Source: Spirochaetaceae bacterium (GTDB lineage: Bacteria; Spirochaetota; Spirochaetia; Treponematales; Breznakiellaceae). From it: DNA of 11,520 nt. Position 1 is the stretch's first letter. Each line of letters opens with the position of its first letter. Positions 1-7,024 of the stretch are shown one piece after another. The stretch covers positions 1 to 11,520 of the forward strand of contig JAIRNN010000339.1 of NCBI GenBank assembly GCA_031257995.1, in the 5' to 3' direction. The translations under genes and the position numbers were made by a program. Under the pieces are notes generated by a model, which searched no databases, was not told the origin of the DNA, and saw only the letters and a list, made by a program, of their open reading frames with translations.

Positions 1-140
1 GCCTTCTCTTCCCACCCTTCGGGCATAACCGACAGCAATCGCTTAAATCTTGCTTCCTTCCCTCTCATTTCTTCAGTTTATCATAGTTTCTCTGCTTTGT
101 AAAGTAAACGCATATGGGATCAGGCCCCCCGCAATTCTTT

Positions 141-167
141 GCGGAGTTTTGCCATGCAAAACTCCGC
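141..167. repeat. Perfect 12-bp-arm palindrome (hairpin)
   Basis: The arm GCGGAGTTTTGC (141-152) is followed by CAT (153-155) and its exact reverse complement GCAAAACTCCGC (156-167). One more T-A pair (140/168) extends the stem to 13 bp. There is no T-run directly after it, so it is not a classical terminator. It resembles a dispersed intergenic palindrome. No second copy is seen in this window. It could also be a transcript stem-loop upstream of the ABC operon. Confidence 0.6.
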
Positions 168-195
168 AGGGACAAACGGAGCAAGTCTGGAGCGG

Positions 196-213
196 AGGGG
201 GAGGCTTCCCCTT
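196..213 (+). terminator. Weak hairpin, possible terminator of a gene left of the window
   Basis: AGGGGGA (196-202) pairs with TCCCCTT (207-213) around a GGCT loop, with one G-T wobble. A T6 run follows only 12 nt later (225-230), which is too far for a canonical Rho-independent terminator. It may end transcription entering from the left edge, or may be part of the palindrome-rich gap. Confidence 0.25.
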
Positions 214-304
214 TATATGTTCCCTTTTTTATTCCGCATAGAGGGGCAGGCGTGTCCTTCATCTGAATGGTTATGACAATTTTATTTTTAATAGGAGTTT
301 TATT

Positions 305-1795
305 ATGAAGAAGATGAAAAACGTGAATATGATGTTGGCGGGAGTCGCGGTCGGGTTGATCGCGCTCATGGGTTGTTCCAAGGGGGCCGCGGACAGTGGG
401 TATGACATCTACCTCTTTAACGCCAAAGGCGAAAACGCGGCTCAGGTGGACGCTATGGCGAAGGCGTATCAGGAAGCCGCGGGGGTACGGGTGAAAACCT
501 TCTCCATTGGCGCGGGCGCGGAACAGAGCGCGCCGATGAACACGGAGATGAACTCGAAGAATATGCCGACGATCTTCTCTGTGCAGGGGATCAACAACCT
601 TGCCATGTGGCTTGAAGGGGGCTATGTTCAGGATTTTGCGCTGGTAGAGAACAATGCGGCCTTTTCCAAACTGGCTGCGGACATTGCGCCGGATCTCAGG
701 CTGACGCTGGGGGGAACGACGAATTACGGGATTCCCTACAATCTGGAAGGTTACGGCTATATCGTGGATACGAAGATGCTTGCCGAGCTTTTCGGCAGTG
801 CCGATGTGAAGGCGGTTATCGAAGACATCAAGGGCGCGACCTACGACGAGTGGGAGGGTTTCGTTACCGAGGCGGATAAGTGGATCAACAACGCCCCCGC
901 CGCCGCGTTTACCCTGAACGGAAAACCGTACACACTGGCTGCGGCCAAGACGGCGCTTACCGGCAACTTGAACGGTGTCATTGCCTTTATGGGTTCCCAG
1001 CGCTGGACTTACGGGGATCACCTGGTCAACGTTGCCCTTAACGCGGCATTTACCACCATCAACGATTCCCTCAACGCCACGGAAGCGGACGTGCGCCGGA
1101 TTCGCGGCCCTCTGGCTGCCTACGCCAAGGCGCTGGACTTCAAGACAAGGCATCTGGCGGGGAAGAACGGCCCGGCCAAGCGGGGGCAGGACTTGGTGTC
1201 GGACGCAAACTTCGGCTATGACCAGGCGGTGCAGGTCTTCGCCGAGGGCAAGGCGCTGTTCCTCAAGCAGGGCAACTGGGCGTACAACAACATCCTCACG
1301 GTGAGCAGGGAGGTTGCCGAGCGCCTGTACTTCCTGCCGGTTAAGATGCCCATTACTGCGGCGGATATTACCGCGCAGGGGGTGAGTGTTGAAAAGATGG
1401 CGCGTTCCATTCCGGTGTTCGTGCCGAACTACTACACGGTCAACGCGCTTTGTTCCGAAGAGGAAAAGCAGAAGGCATATGACTTCCTCGTCTGGATGAA
1501 CACGTCCCCGGAGGGACAGCGTTTCATCATCGAAGACATGGCCTTTATCCCCTACAACGCGGACGCGGCGGTGACGACGGTGCCCAACTCGCTGGGAAAC
1601 TCCATTCTGGAGTACATAAAGGAGGGGGACACCATCGGAGACCGCTGGCACGGCGCTCCCAGCCCGTGGGCAGGAGACGGGCTCGGTGCCTTGTTGATGG
1701 AACAGTACCTCATAAAGCCTGAGTGGTCGCCGGGGGATTACGAAACCATCGCGGATTTCGGTGTAAACCGATGGATAGAACTGTTGAACCAGTAG
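305..1795 (+). CDS. ABC sugar-type extracellular solute-binding lipoprotein
   Basis: 496-residue substrate-binding protein of a CUT1-type ABC importer; it captures the solute outside the inner membrane and delivers it to the two permeases encoded next. The N-terminus has charged residues (MKKMKN), a hydrophobic stretch (residues 9-23) and a lipobox LMGC with Cys24 as the predicted lipid-modified residue. The mature part shows the usual lobe signature of family 1 binding proteins: a stretch near residues 75-105 (NTEMNSKNMPTIFSVQG, then MWLEGGYVQDF) and a C-terminal tail with a WHGAPSPWAGDG segment. At about 470 mature residues it is longer than typical 400-residue CUT1 binding proteins. The ATG at 305 is preceded by AGGAG (293-297) at 7 nt spacing. 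The substrate cannot be told from sequence; an oligosaccharide is likely from the family. A 528-codon open frame lies antisense to it and is a shadow. Confidence 0.88.
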   Translation: MKKMKNVNMMLAGVAVGLIALMGCSKGAADSGYDIYLFNAKGENAAQVDAMAKAYQEAAGVRVKTFSIGAGAEQSAPMNTEMNSKNMPTIFSVQGINNLAMWLEGGYVQDFALVENNAAFSKLAADIAPDLRLTLGGTTNYGIPYNLEGYGYIVDTKMLAELFGSADVKAVIEDIKGATYDEWEGFVTEADKWINNAPAAAFTLNGKPYTLAAAKTALTGNLNGVIAFMGSQRWTYGDHLVNVALNAAFTTINDSLNATEADVRRIRGPLAAYAKALDFKTRHLAGKNGPAKRGQDLVSDANFGYDQAVQVFAEGKALFLKQGNWAYNNILTVSREVAERLYFLPVKMPITAADITAQGVSVEKMARSIPVFVPNYYTVNALCSEEEKQKAYDFLVWMNTSPEGQRFIIEDMAFIPYNADAAVTTVPNSLGNSILEYIKEGDTIGDRWHGAPSPWAGDGLGALLMEQYLIKPEWSPGDYETIADFGVNRWIELLNQ

Positions 1796-1896
1796 GCCTT
1801 GCGCACTTTCGTCCCGGTAGAGGCGGCGGAAGCACGCTTAACCTTATTTAATCAATCTATATGCATTCTGTATGCGATTTATAATGGAGGTTTTTT
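1796..1896 (+). other. Intercistronic gap with imperfect stem-loop after the binding-protein gene
   Basis: Arms 1801-1813 and 1825-1837 can pair: 3 bp, a 2x2 mismatch, then 8 bp including two G-T wobbles, around an 11-nt loop. No T-run follows, so termination is not predicted. A stem-loop directly after the binding-protein stop codon is a common arrangement that stabilises the upstream message and gives excess binding protein over permeases. The pairing is imperfect, so this is tentative. TATAAT at 1880-1885 sits against the ribosome binding site and is probably not a promoter. Confidence 0.35.
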
Positions 1897-2838
1897 GTGA
1901 AAAAAATAAACAAATTATCGAACAAATCGATATATGCGCGCTGGTTTTGGCCTTTTGTGATTCCGGCGCTGGTATTCTTTACTGTGGTGATCATCCTGCC
2001 CTTCATCGTGGGAGTCTTCAACTCCTTTACGGTGTGGCGGGGTTCGTACTATTTTAACCCGGTAACGAGGACGCGGGCGGGCAGCGTCTTTGAAGCCGTC
2101 AACGGCCTCAACAACTACCGGAACGCCCTCAAAGATCCCATGTTCGTCCAGGCCCTGTGGTACACGGTCCGGTATACCCTGATCGCGGTGGTATCGATAA
2201 ACGCGGTCTCGCTCACTCTGGCCCTGCTCATCAACAAGATGACCCAAACCTTAGCCGGGCTCTTTCGTACCGTGTTTTTCCTGCCCAATATGCTGGGCGG
2301 GCTCGCGCTGGGCTACATATTCCAGTTCATCTTCCAAGTGGTGTTCACGGATATGATTTTCAGTCCGGAGGGGATACTCCACATCGAAGCGCTGCGCTAC
2401 ATGACCCAGCACAGCGTGAAAGCCCTCTTTGCCCTGGTGATTCTCACCACATGGCAGTCGTCCGGCTACATGATGCTGATCTACATCGCCGGGCTTAACA
2501 CTATCCCCAAGGACTACTACGAAGCGGCGAGCATAGACGGTTCGTCTTGGTGGCACACCTTCCGCACGATAACCGTTCCCATGCTTATGCCCTCTTTCAC
2601 GGTGGTGCTGTTCACAACGCTCTCCAGCAGCTTCAAGCTGCTGGATCAGAACGTGGCCTTGACGGACGGGAACTTCAACACCCGGATGCTGGCCTACCAA
2701 ATACTGCGTACCATACGGGACTCAAACCCGGCGGATTACGGCAAGGCCCAAGCCCAAGCGGTGATATTCTTCGTCCTGGTGGCGGTCATTACCCTTACCC
2801 AAGTCTATCTCACCAAGAAAAAGGAGATTGAAGCATGA
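1897..2838 (+). CDS. ABC sugar-type permease, MalF/UgpA-like
   Basis: 313-residue inner-membrane subunit of the CUT1 importer. Six hydrophobic segments are visible at about residues 17-40, 86-110, 117-145, 174-198, 220-245 and 285-305. The cytoplasmic EAA loop that docks on the ATPase is clear: EAASIDG at residues 209-215 followed by the conserved ...TITVPML. The start is GTG at 1897, supported by GGAGG (1886-1890) at 6 nt. The stop overlaps the next start as ATGA, so translation of the two permeases is probably coupled. An RNVALTDG-type stretch between TM5 and TM6 (here QNVALTDGNFNTRML) fits MalF-type subunits. Confidence 0.93.
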   Translation: MKKINKLSNKSIYARWFWPFVIPALVFFTVVIILPFIVGVFNSFTVWRGSYYFNPVTRTRAGSVFEAVNGLNNYRNALKDPMFVQALWYTVRYTLIAVVSINAVSLTLALLINKMTQTLAGLFRTVFFLPNMLGGLALGYIFQFIFQVVFTDMIFSPEGILHIEALRYMTQHSVKALFALVILTTWQSSGYMMLIYIAGLNTIPKDYYEAASIDGSSWWHTFRTITVPMLMPSFTVVLFTTLSSSFKLLDQNVALTDGNFNTRMLAYQILRTIRDSNPADYGKAQAQAVIFFVLVAVITLTQVYLTKKKEIEA

Positions 2839-3686
2839 ACACCCGTTATCATTTCAACGTGCCGCGCATTCAGGCGGCGGTACGCTATGTCCTTATGAGC
2901 ATAGCCGCGCTCTTGACTCTGGCGCCCCTGTGGATACTCATCGTGAACTCCTTCAAGCCCCAAGTCCGAATCATCGACAACCCGGTCGCGCCCCCTCCTT
3001 CGTTTGACTTCCAGTACTTGAGCAACGCTCTGGGGCAACTGGAATTCTTCAAGTCTATCGGTTTTACGCTGTTTATCACCGTGTTCGCGGTATTTCTCAT
3101 CGTGCTTCTTTCTTCGATGGCCGCATGGATCATGGTGCGGAGTAAACTGAAGATCGCAGGAGTCCTCTTCATGGCCTTCGTGGCGGCTATGCTCATCCCT
3201 TTCCAGGCCATCATGTACCCCCTCATTCAGCTTTTCGATGCGCTGGGCCTCAAGAACTTAGGCGGGCTTATCCTCATGTACGGGGGTTTTGGGCTTTCCA
3301 TGTCGATGTTCCTCTACCACGGTTTCGTGAAGAGTGTGCCCCTGGAGGTCGAAGAAGCCGCGTTTATAGACGGCGCCCACATCGTCCAGATGTTCTTTTT
3401 CATCGTGATGCCGCTTCTCAAGTCCATCACCGTGACGGTGATCATCATCAACGCCATGTGGATATGGAACGACTATCTTCTCCCCTTCTTCGTCATCGGC
3501 AACTCGGAAAACAAGACCCTCGTGTTGTCCCTCTACTTCGCCCAGATCCTCGCGGGGCAGTACGGCAACCCCTGGCAGCTCATCTTTCCCGCAGTCTTGC
3601 TGACCATTACGCCCATCGTGGTGGTGTTTCTGTTCCTGCAACGTTTCATCGTCAAGGGAATCAGCGCGGGCGCGGTAAAAGGTTAG
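2835..3686 (+). CDS. ABC sugar-type permease, MalG/UgpE-like
   Basis: 283-residue second inner-membrane subunit, the partner of the upstream permease. It has about six membrane segments (near 17-36, 74-98, 105-130, 137-160, 183-205 and 245-270). The EAA loop reads EEAAFIDGAH at residues 173-182, followed by a hydrophobic run ending MPLLKS. The C-terminus (QRFIVKGISAGAVKG) is the typical MalG-family ending (RYFVxGLTAGAVKG). ATG 2835 overlaps the previous stop by 4 nt. No ATP-binding subunit follows, so the importer must borrow a shared MalK/MsiK-type ATPase from elsewhere in the genome. Confidence 0.94.
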   Translation: MNTRYHFNVPRIQAAVRYVLMSIAALLTLAPLWILIVNSFKPQVRIIDNPVAPPPSFDFQYLSNALGQLEFFKSIGFTLFITVFAVFLIVLLSSMAAWIMVRSKLKIAGVLFMAFVAAMLIPFQAIMYPLIQLFDALGLKNLGGLILMYGGFGLSMSMFLYHGFVKSVPLEVEEAAFIDGAHIVQMFFFIVMPLLKSITVTVIIINAMWIWNDYLLPFFVIGNSENKTLVLSLYFAQILAGQYGNPWQLIFPAVLLTITPIVVVFLFLQRFIVKGISAGAVKG

Positions 3687-3712
3687 TTATAGTGCTTTTA
3701 CCAAAATAAGGA

Positions 3713-3734
3713 GAAGGGGGAGACATCCCCCTTC
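3713..3734 (+). terminator. Hairpin terminator of the ABC operon
   Basis: GAAGGGGGA (3713-3721) and TCCCCCTTC (3726-3734) form a perfect 9-bp stem around a GACA tetraloop, 26 nt after the last permease stop. The downstream sequence (GTTATCCCTTTTC) has only a weak T-run. The stem is strong and its position is right, but termination efficiency is uncertain. Because the stem is perfect it could form on either strand. Confidence 0.6.
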
Positions 3735-3832
3735 GTTATCCCTTTTCAATTCCCGCAGGCCGGCCCCTCAATACCCCGTTCTTGGTCCAACCCTCTCGCT
3801 TCACAAAAAAATCTAATAACTTTGAAAAAAAT

Positions 3833-3842
3833 TTGTTGACAA
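3833..3842. promoter_or_regulatory. Candidate operator for the GntR/FCD regulator
   Basis: The inverted repeat TTGT-TG-ACAA overlaps the -35 hexamer. FadR-subfamily (FCD) regulators typically bind palindromes built on GT...AC half-sites. Binding here would block RNA polymerase. Two direct AAAAATTT copies (3827-3834, 3845-3852), 18 bp apart, flank it. The assignment to the regulator at 9302-10003 is inference from proximity and motif type. Confidence 0.35.
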
Positions 3843-3864
3843 GTAAAAATTTCAGGTTTACACT
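3836..3864 (+). promoter_or_regulatory. Sigma70-type promoter of the kinase-TRAP operon
   Basis: TTGACA (3836-3841, perfect -35) and TACACT (3859-3864, 4/6 match to the -10) are separated by 17 bp. A-tracts just upstream (3807-3812 and 3825-3831) resemble an UP element. Transcription would start near 3871, about 50 nt before the kinase ATG at 3924. This is the only good promoter seen ahead of the 5.4-kb operon. Confidence 0.65.
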
Positions 3865-3923
3865 TATTCTAGGTTTGTTTCTATGGAAAATAAATCTAAA
3901 ATAGAGTGAGTTGGGTTTGTTAT

Positions 3924-5351
3924 ATGATACTTGTTCTCGAAGCCAGTTCCGCGTCCGTGAAGGCTTTGCTTTACGATCCTCAAAAATCGGCCGTCGTCCG
4001 TATGGCGGGGGAGCCTTACCCTTACGAGGTATCTCATACCGGCGGGGAAACCGGCGCTCAAGACGCGGACGCTGTTTTTTCCCAGTTGGTCAGGCTGGGA
4101 CGCGAAGTGGCTGGCGGCGCGGAAATTGACGCACTGGTTCCAACGGGAACGTTTCACAGCGTACTCGTCTGCGGCAGGGATATGACGCCGGTTACGCCGG
4201 CTTTCACTTGGGAACACACCGGGGCAAGGGCTGTCGCGGCGGAACTGCGCGCCTCGAAGGACTATACCGCACGGTATTATCACCGCTGCGGCTGTATGGT
4301 ACACGCGCTCTATCCGGCTTTCCAGTTGCTGCGCCTGAAACGGCAGGGCTTTTGTTTCGACGGGGCCGCTGTTTTTTCACAGAGCGGCTATCATTTTTGG
4401 CGGCTTACCGGAAAACGCCGCGAGACAAAGAGTACGGTGTCCGGTTCCGGGTTGCTGAATATACACGAGCTTGCCTATGACGAAGAGTTATTCGGGGAGA
4501 TCGGCATTACGACCGATCAGGCGGGGCGGCTTACCGATTACCGCGAGACTTTTCCCCTCTCCGCGGAAGGGGCGGGCCTTTTGGGACTGCGGCAGGGAAC
4601 GCCGGTTGTGCCCTCCTATCCGGACGGCGCGCTCAATCAGGTGGCGGCCGGGGCGCTGGTTCCCGGTATTATGTCCTGCTCTATCGGTACCAGCGCCGCG
4701 CTGCGCCTGTCGGTCTCCAGCCCGCTCGTTCCCGAAACGCCGAGTACCTGGTGTTACCTTTCGCCGGTATCATGGATGAGCGGGGCCGCCACCAACGGCG
4801 CGTGTAACTGCGTGGATTGGGCGAAGAACAATTTTTTCCCCAACGTTTCATACGCGGAACTGGAGAAGGAGCCGGTTGATTTTTCCGGCCTGCCCTTCTT
4901 TCTGCCGTTCCTGTTTGGAGAACGTTGTCCGGGCTGGATGGATTCAAGACGGGGCGGTTTTTTCCGATTGCGCGCCGAACATTCGGCACGGGATATGTAC
5001 TTTAGCGTTCTGGAGGGTGTTTTGTTCAACCTCTACCAGTGCTACGAGTCGTTGCGCGCTATCGCGGGCGTTCCCCGTCATATCCGCCTGTCGGGAGGCG
5101 TTCTCAATTCGCCTGAGTGGACGCAGTTGTGCGCCGATATTTTTGGCAGGGAGATGAGTTGCGCGAAGGCGCCCCAGGCCTCGCTTCTGGGGGGCGCTCT
5201 GGTGGGTATGGCCGCCATCGGGCAGCTTGCCGATCTGGAATCGTACACGGTGGAAACGCAAAATACCGTTACGCCCGACGCTGAAAGGCACCGGCTTTTT
5301 CAGGAAAGGTTCGCCGCTTATATGGAGCTGTACAACCAGGAAGCGGTTTAA
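3924..5351 (+). CDS. FGGY-family carbohydrate kinase, gluconokinase-like
   Basis: 475-residue cytoplasmic kinase of the sugar kinase/actin fold; it transfers phosphate from ATP to a sugar or sugar acid. Visible motifs: N-terminal phosphate loop VLEASSASVK (residues 4-13); catalytic Asp234 in PDGALNQ; second phosphate motif IGTSAA with G255-T256-S257; LFGERCPGW (330-338), close to the gluconokinase LAGERSPGW motif; and the adenosine motif LSGGVLNSPEW with G391-G392. CMVHALYPAFQLLRLK also resembles the gluconokinase HPMYP...K segment. The phosphate loop has Glu6-Ala instead of the usual Asp-x-Gly-Thr. I recall related gluconokinase-like kinases with an EAST-type loop, so this may be normal for the branch. 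I chose ATG 3924 because the fold starts there. An in-frame GTG at 3906 would add six residues, and neither start has a good Shine-Dalgarno. First gene of the TRAP operon; gluconate or another aldonate is the likeliest substrate. Confidence 0.85.
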   Translation: MILVLEASSASVKALLYDPQKSAVVRMAGEPYPYEVSHTGGETGAQDADAVFSQLVRLGREVAGGAEIDALVPTGTFHSVLVCGRDMTPVTPAFTWEHTGARAVAAELRASKDYTARYYHRCGCMVHALYPAFQLLRLKRQGFCFDGAAVFSQSGYHFWRLTGKRRETKSTVSGSGLLNIHELAYDEELFGEIGITTDQAGRLTDYRETFPLSAEGAGLLGLRQGTPVVPSYPDGALNQVAAGALVPGIMSCSIGTSAALRLSVSSPLVPETPSTWCYLSPVSWMSGAATNGACNCVDWAKNNFFPNVSYAELEKEPVDFSGLPFFLPFLFGERCPGWMDSRRGGFFRLRAEHSARDMYFSVLEGVLFNLYQCYESLRAIAGVPRHIRLSGGVLNSPEWTQLCADIFGREMSCAKAPQASLLGGALVGMAAIGQLADLESYTVETQNTVTPDAERHRLFQERFAAYMELYNQEAV

Positions 5352-5404
5352 CAAGAGGTTTTTATGAGCGGGTTATTCCGTTCTGAAAATAAATCAATTT
5401 TTTT

Positions 5405-5409
5405 GGAGG
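5405..5409 (+). promoter_or_regulatory. Ribosome binding site that decides the dctP start
   Basis: GGAGG lies 5 nt before ATG 5415. A second in-frame ATG at 5364 has a weaker AGAGG 6 nt upstream and would place 17 polar residues before the signal peptide, so 5415 is preferred. Confidence 0.7.
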
Positions 5410-5414
5410 ATTAT

Positions 5415-6422
5415 ATGAAAAGAGTTTTTGGTATGGCGCTCATTATGGCGGCAACGGTGGTTTTCGGCGTATGGGCGGGCGGCGGTTTGCAGAGTGGAGG
5501 GGCTTCTTCCGAGGTTGTCCGCTTGAAGCTTTCCGGCGTAACATCGGATTCGGCAAACCTTGCCGAAGCGCGTTTCAAGGAAGTTGCCGAGAGGGAAAGC
5601 GGCGGAACGATCATTGTGGATTTGTTCCCGCGCAACCAGCTTGGGGATGACCGCGCGAATGTGGAGACGACGGTTTTCGGCGACATTGACATCGCGGTAA
5701 GTTCCACCAGCTCAATCGCGACTATGTACAAGGATCTGTACCTCTTTGACGCGCCGTTCCTTTTTTTGAGCAACGATAAAGCGTATGCCGCGCTTGATGG
5801 AGCTACCGGAAAAAAGATACTTGCCGAGATGTCGTCTATCGGGTTAAGGGGCCTGTGTTTCTGGGAAAACGGATTCCGCAACTATACGAATAACAAGGTT
5901 GCGGCGCGGACTCCTGCGGATGTCCGGGGGTACAAGGTTCGTACGATGGAAAACGAGATTCATCTCGCCGCGTGGCGCGCTTTCGGGGCCAATCCCACGC
6001 CGATGGCCTTCACCGAGTTGTTTACCGCGTTGCAGCAGGGAACGGTTGACGCTCAGGAAAACCCTTTGGGCATTATTGACGCGAACAAGTTCTATGAGGT
6101 TCAGAAATACGTGTCCATCACGCAGCACGTTTATACCCCGTACATCGTGGTAATGAACGCCAAGAAGTACGATTCGCTTACTGCTGTTCAAAAGGCGGCG
6201 ATTGACAAGGCGGCGGCGGAAAGCACGAAATTCCAGCGGGAGACCTCCCAGCGGCTTGAAAAAGAAATCATGGACGGGTTTTCGCGGCATGGCGTAACGG
6301 TGATCAATTTGACGGAAGCGGAAAAAGGCGCTTTCCAGAAAATTGTCAATGACAACAACATTTTCGACCTGGTCAAAACAAAAATGGATCATCCCGGTTA
6401 TGTGGATGAGATGCTGAAATAG
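5415..6422 (+). CDS. dctP: TRAP transporter solute-binding protein, DctP family
   Basis: 335-residue periplasmic receptor of a TRAP importer; it binds a carboxylate-containing solute and hands it to the DctQM membrane complex. The N-terminus (residues 1-21, MKRVFGMALIMAATVVFGVWA) is a signal peptide with a plausible signal peptidase I site after Ala21. No lipobox Cys is present, so unlike the ABC receptor it is probably soluble. Family hallmarks include AEARFKEVAERESGG near the start, ADVRGYKVRTMEN (Arg176 is the expected carboxylate-binding arginine) and FTELFTALQQGTVDAQENP. The start at 5364 would give 352 residues with an unusual extension. The gene lies 63 nt after the kinase and is followed by a strong hairpin before dctQ. 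The conserved arginine predicts an acid substrate; which acid cannot be read from sequence. Confidence 0.93.
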   Translation: MKRVFGMALIMAATVVFGVWAGGGLQSGGASSEVVRLKLSGVTSDSANLAEARFKEVAERESGGTIIVDLFPRNQLGDDRANVETTVFGDIDIAVSSTSSIATMYKDLYLFDAPFLFLSNDKAYAALDGATGKKILAEMSSIGLRGLCFWENGFRNYTNNKVAARTPADVRGYKVRTMENEIHLAAWRAFGANPTPMAFTELFTALQQGTVDAQENPLGIIDANKFYEVQKYVSITQHVYTPYIVVMNAKKYDSLTAVQKAAIDKAAAESTKFQRETSQRLEKEIMDGFSRHGVTVINLTEAEKGAFQKIVNDNNIFDLVKTKMDHPGYVDEMLK

Positions 6423-6438
6423 CGCGTCGGATTGACAT

Positions 6439-6488
6439 CGCGGTTGGCTTTGAGGGGCGCTTACCTTCAAGGCCGGTCGCGGTTTTTT
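6439..6488 (+). terminator. Intercistronic stem-loop with T6 run between dctP and dctQ
   Basis: The arm 6439-6456 pairs with 6464-6481 along 18 consecutive positions (13 Watson-Crick and 5 G-U) around a 7-nt loop (GCGCTTA). T6 (6483-6488) follows one base later. The G-U pairs would be A-C mismatches in the opposite strand, so the structure belongs to the + strand transcript. It has the form of a Rho-independent terminator placed inside an operon, only 15 nt before the dctQ start. Partial termination, or protection of the dctP 3' end, would give more receptor than membrane subunits. Confidence 0.72.
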
Positions 6489-6502
6489 ACAGGAGGAACA
6501 CC

Positions 6503-7024
6503 ATGAAGCTGTTAAAATGGCTGGATGATTATTTAGAGATCACCGTATGCATTGCGCTCATGTCTTTTATGACCGTTTTGCTGTTTATCCAGGTAGTCAT
6601 GCGCCGGGTTTTTTCGCAATCGCTCTATTGGTCTGAAGAGTTGGCGCGGTATGTGTTTATCTGGCTGGTTTATTTTGGAATCAGTTATGGCGCTAAAATC
6701 ATGAAGCATATACGGATAGACGCGTTTTTAGGCATATTTCCCAAAAAGATAAGGCCGTTTATTGTGATACTCGGTGATTTGTTATTCCTTGCCTTTGCGG
6801 TTTTCATCATTTTCACGTCTTCCGATATAGTAAACAAACAGATGATACTGAATCAGCGGAGTCCGGCGATACATATGCCGATAGCGTTAGTCTATGCCGC
6901 GCCTTTTGCCGGATTTATTTTGACCTCTGTCCGTCAGATACAGACGATTATATTCAGGGTAAAAACATTGAGGAAAGCTGAGCTTGAAGCTCAGGCCCGC
7001 CTGCAAGGAGGGGAACGTGGTTAG
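6503..7024 (+). CDS. dctQ: TRAP transporter small permease, DctQ family
   Basis: 173-residue small membrane subunit. Four hydrophobic segments are seen (about 12-34, 48-66, 84-106 and 126-146). The DctQ signature is present: YWSEELARYVFIW (residues 42-54, with W43, E45, E46, R49) followed by the GAKIMKHIRID segment with His69. AGGAGG (6491-6496) precedes ATG 6503 at 6 nt. The C-terminal tail (KTLRKAELEAQARLQGGERG) is charged and contains the ribosome binding site of dctM, whose start overlaps by 8 nt, so the two membrane subunits are translationally coupled. Confidence 0.93.
   Translation: MKLLKWLDDYLEITVCIALMSFMTVLLFIQVVMRRVFSQSLYWSEELARYVFIWLVYFGISYGAKIMKHIRIDAFLGIFPKKIRPFIVILGDLLFLAFAVFIIFTSSDIVNKQMILNQRSPAIHMPIALVYAAPFAGFILTSVRQIQTIIFRVKTLRKAELEAQARLQGGERG
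7005..7013 (+). promoter_or_regulatory. Ribosome binding site that decides the dctM start
   Basis: AAGGAGGGG lies just before GTG 7017. An in-frame ATG at 6984 would add 11 polar residues from within dctQ and lacks a comparable site, so GTG 7017 is the real start. Confidence 0.75.

Larger units (their letters stand above)
1..304. other. Gene-free leader region left of the ABC operon
   Basis: No credible gene is seen. A 63-codon open frame (50-241, +) starts at a TTG without a ribosome binding site and runs through the palindrome at 141-167, so I treat it as chance. The stretch holds that palindrome, a smaller G/C hairpin at 196-213 and a T6 run at 225-230. It then becomes A/T-rich just before the binding-protein gene. 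I see no convincing -35/-10 pair for the ABC operon; TATCAT at 79-84 resembles a -10 box but has no matching -35. Confidence 0.5.

Noticed and set aside
50..241. 63-codon + frame before the ABC operon
   Set aside because: TTG start without a ribosome binding site, and it runs through the 27-nt palindrome. No family resemblance.
65..1651. 528-codon open frame on the - strand, longer than the gene it overlaps
   Set aside because: It is exactly antisense to the clearly recognisable binding protein. Its translation is rich in Arg, His and Val without domains, as expected for a shadow frame in G/C-rich coding DNA.
1880..1885. TATAAT before the first permease as a promoter
   Set aside because: It abuts the ribosome binding site, so transcripts would start after it, and no -35 box is found at the right distance.
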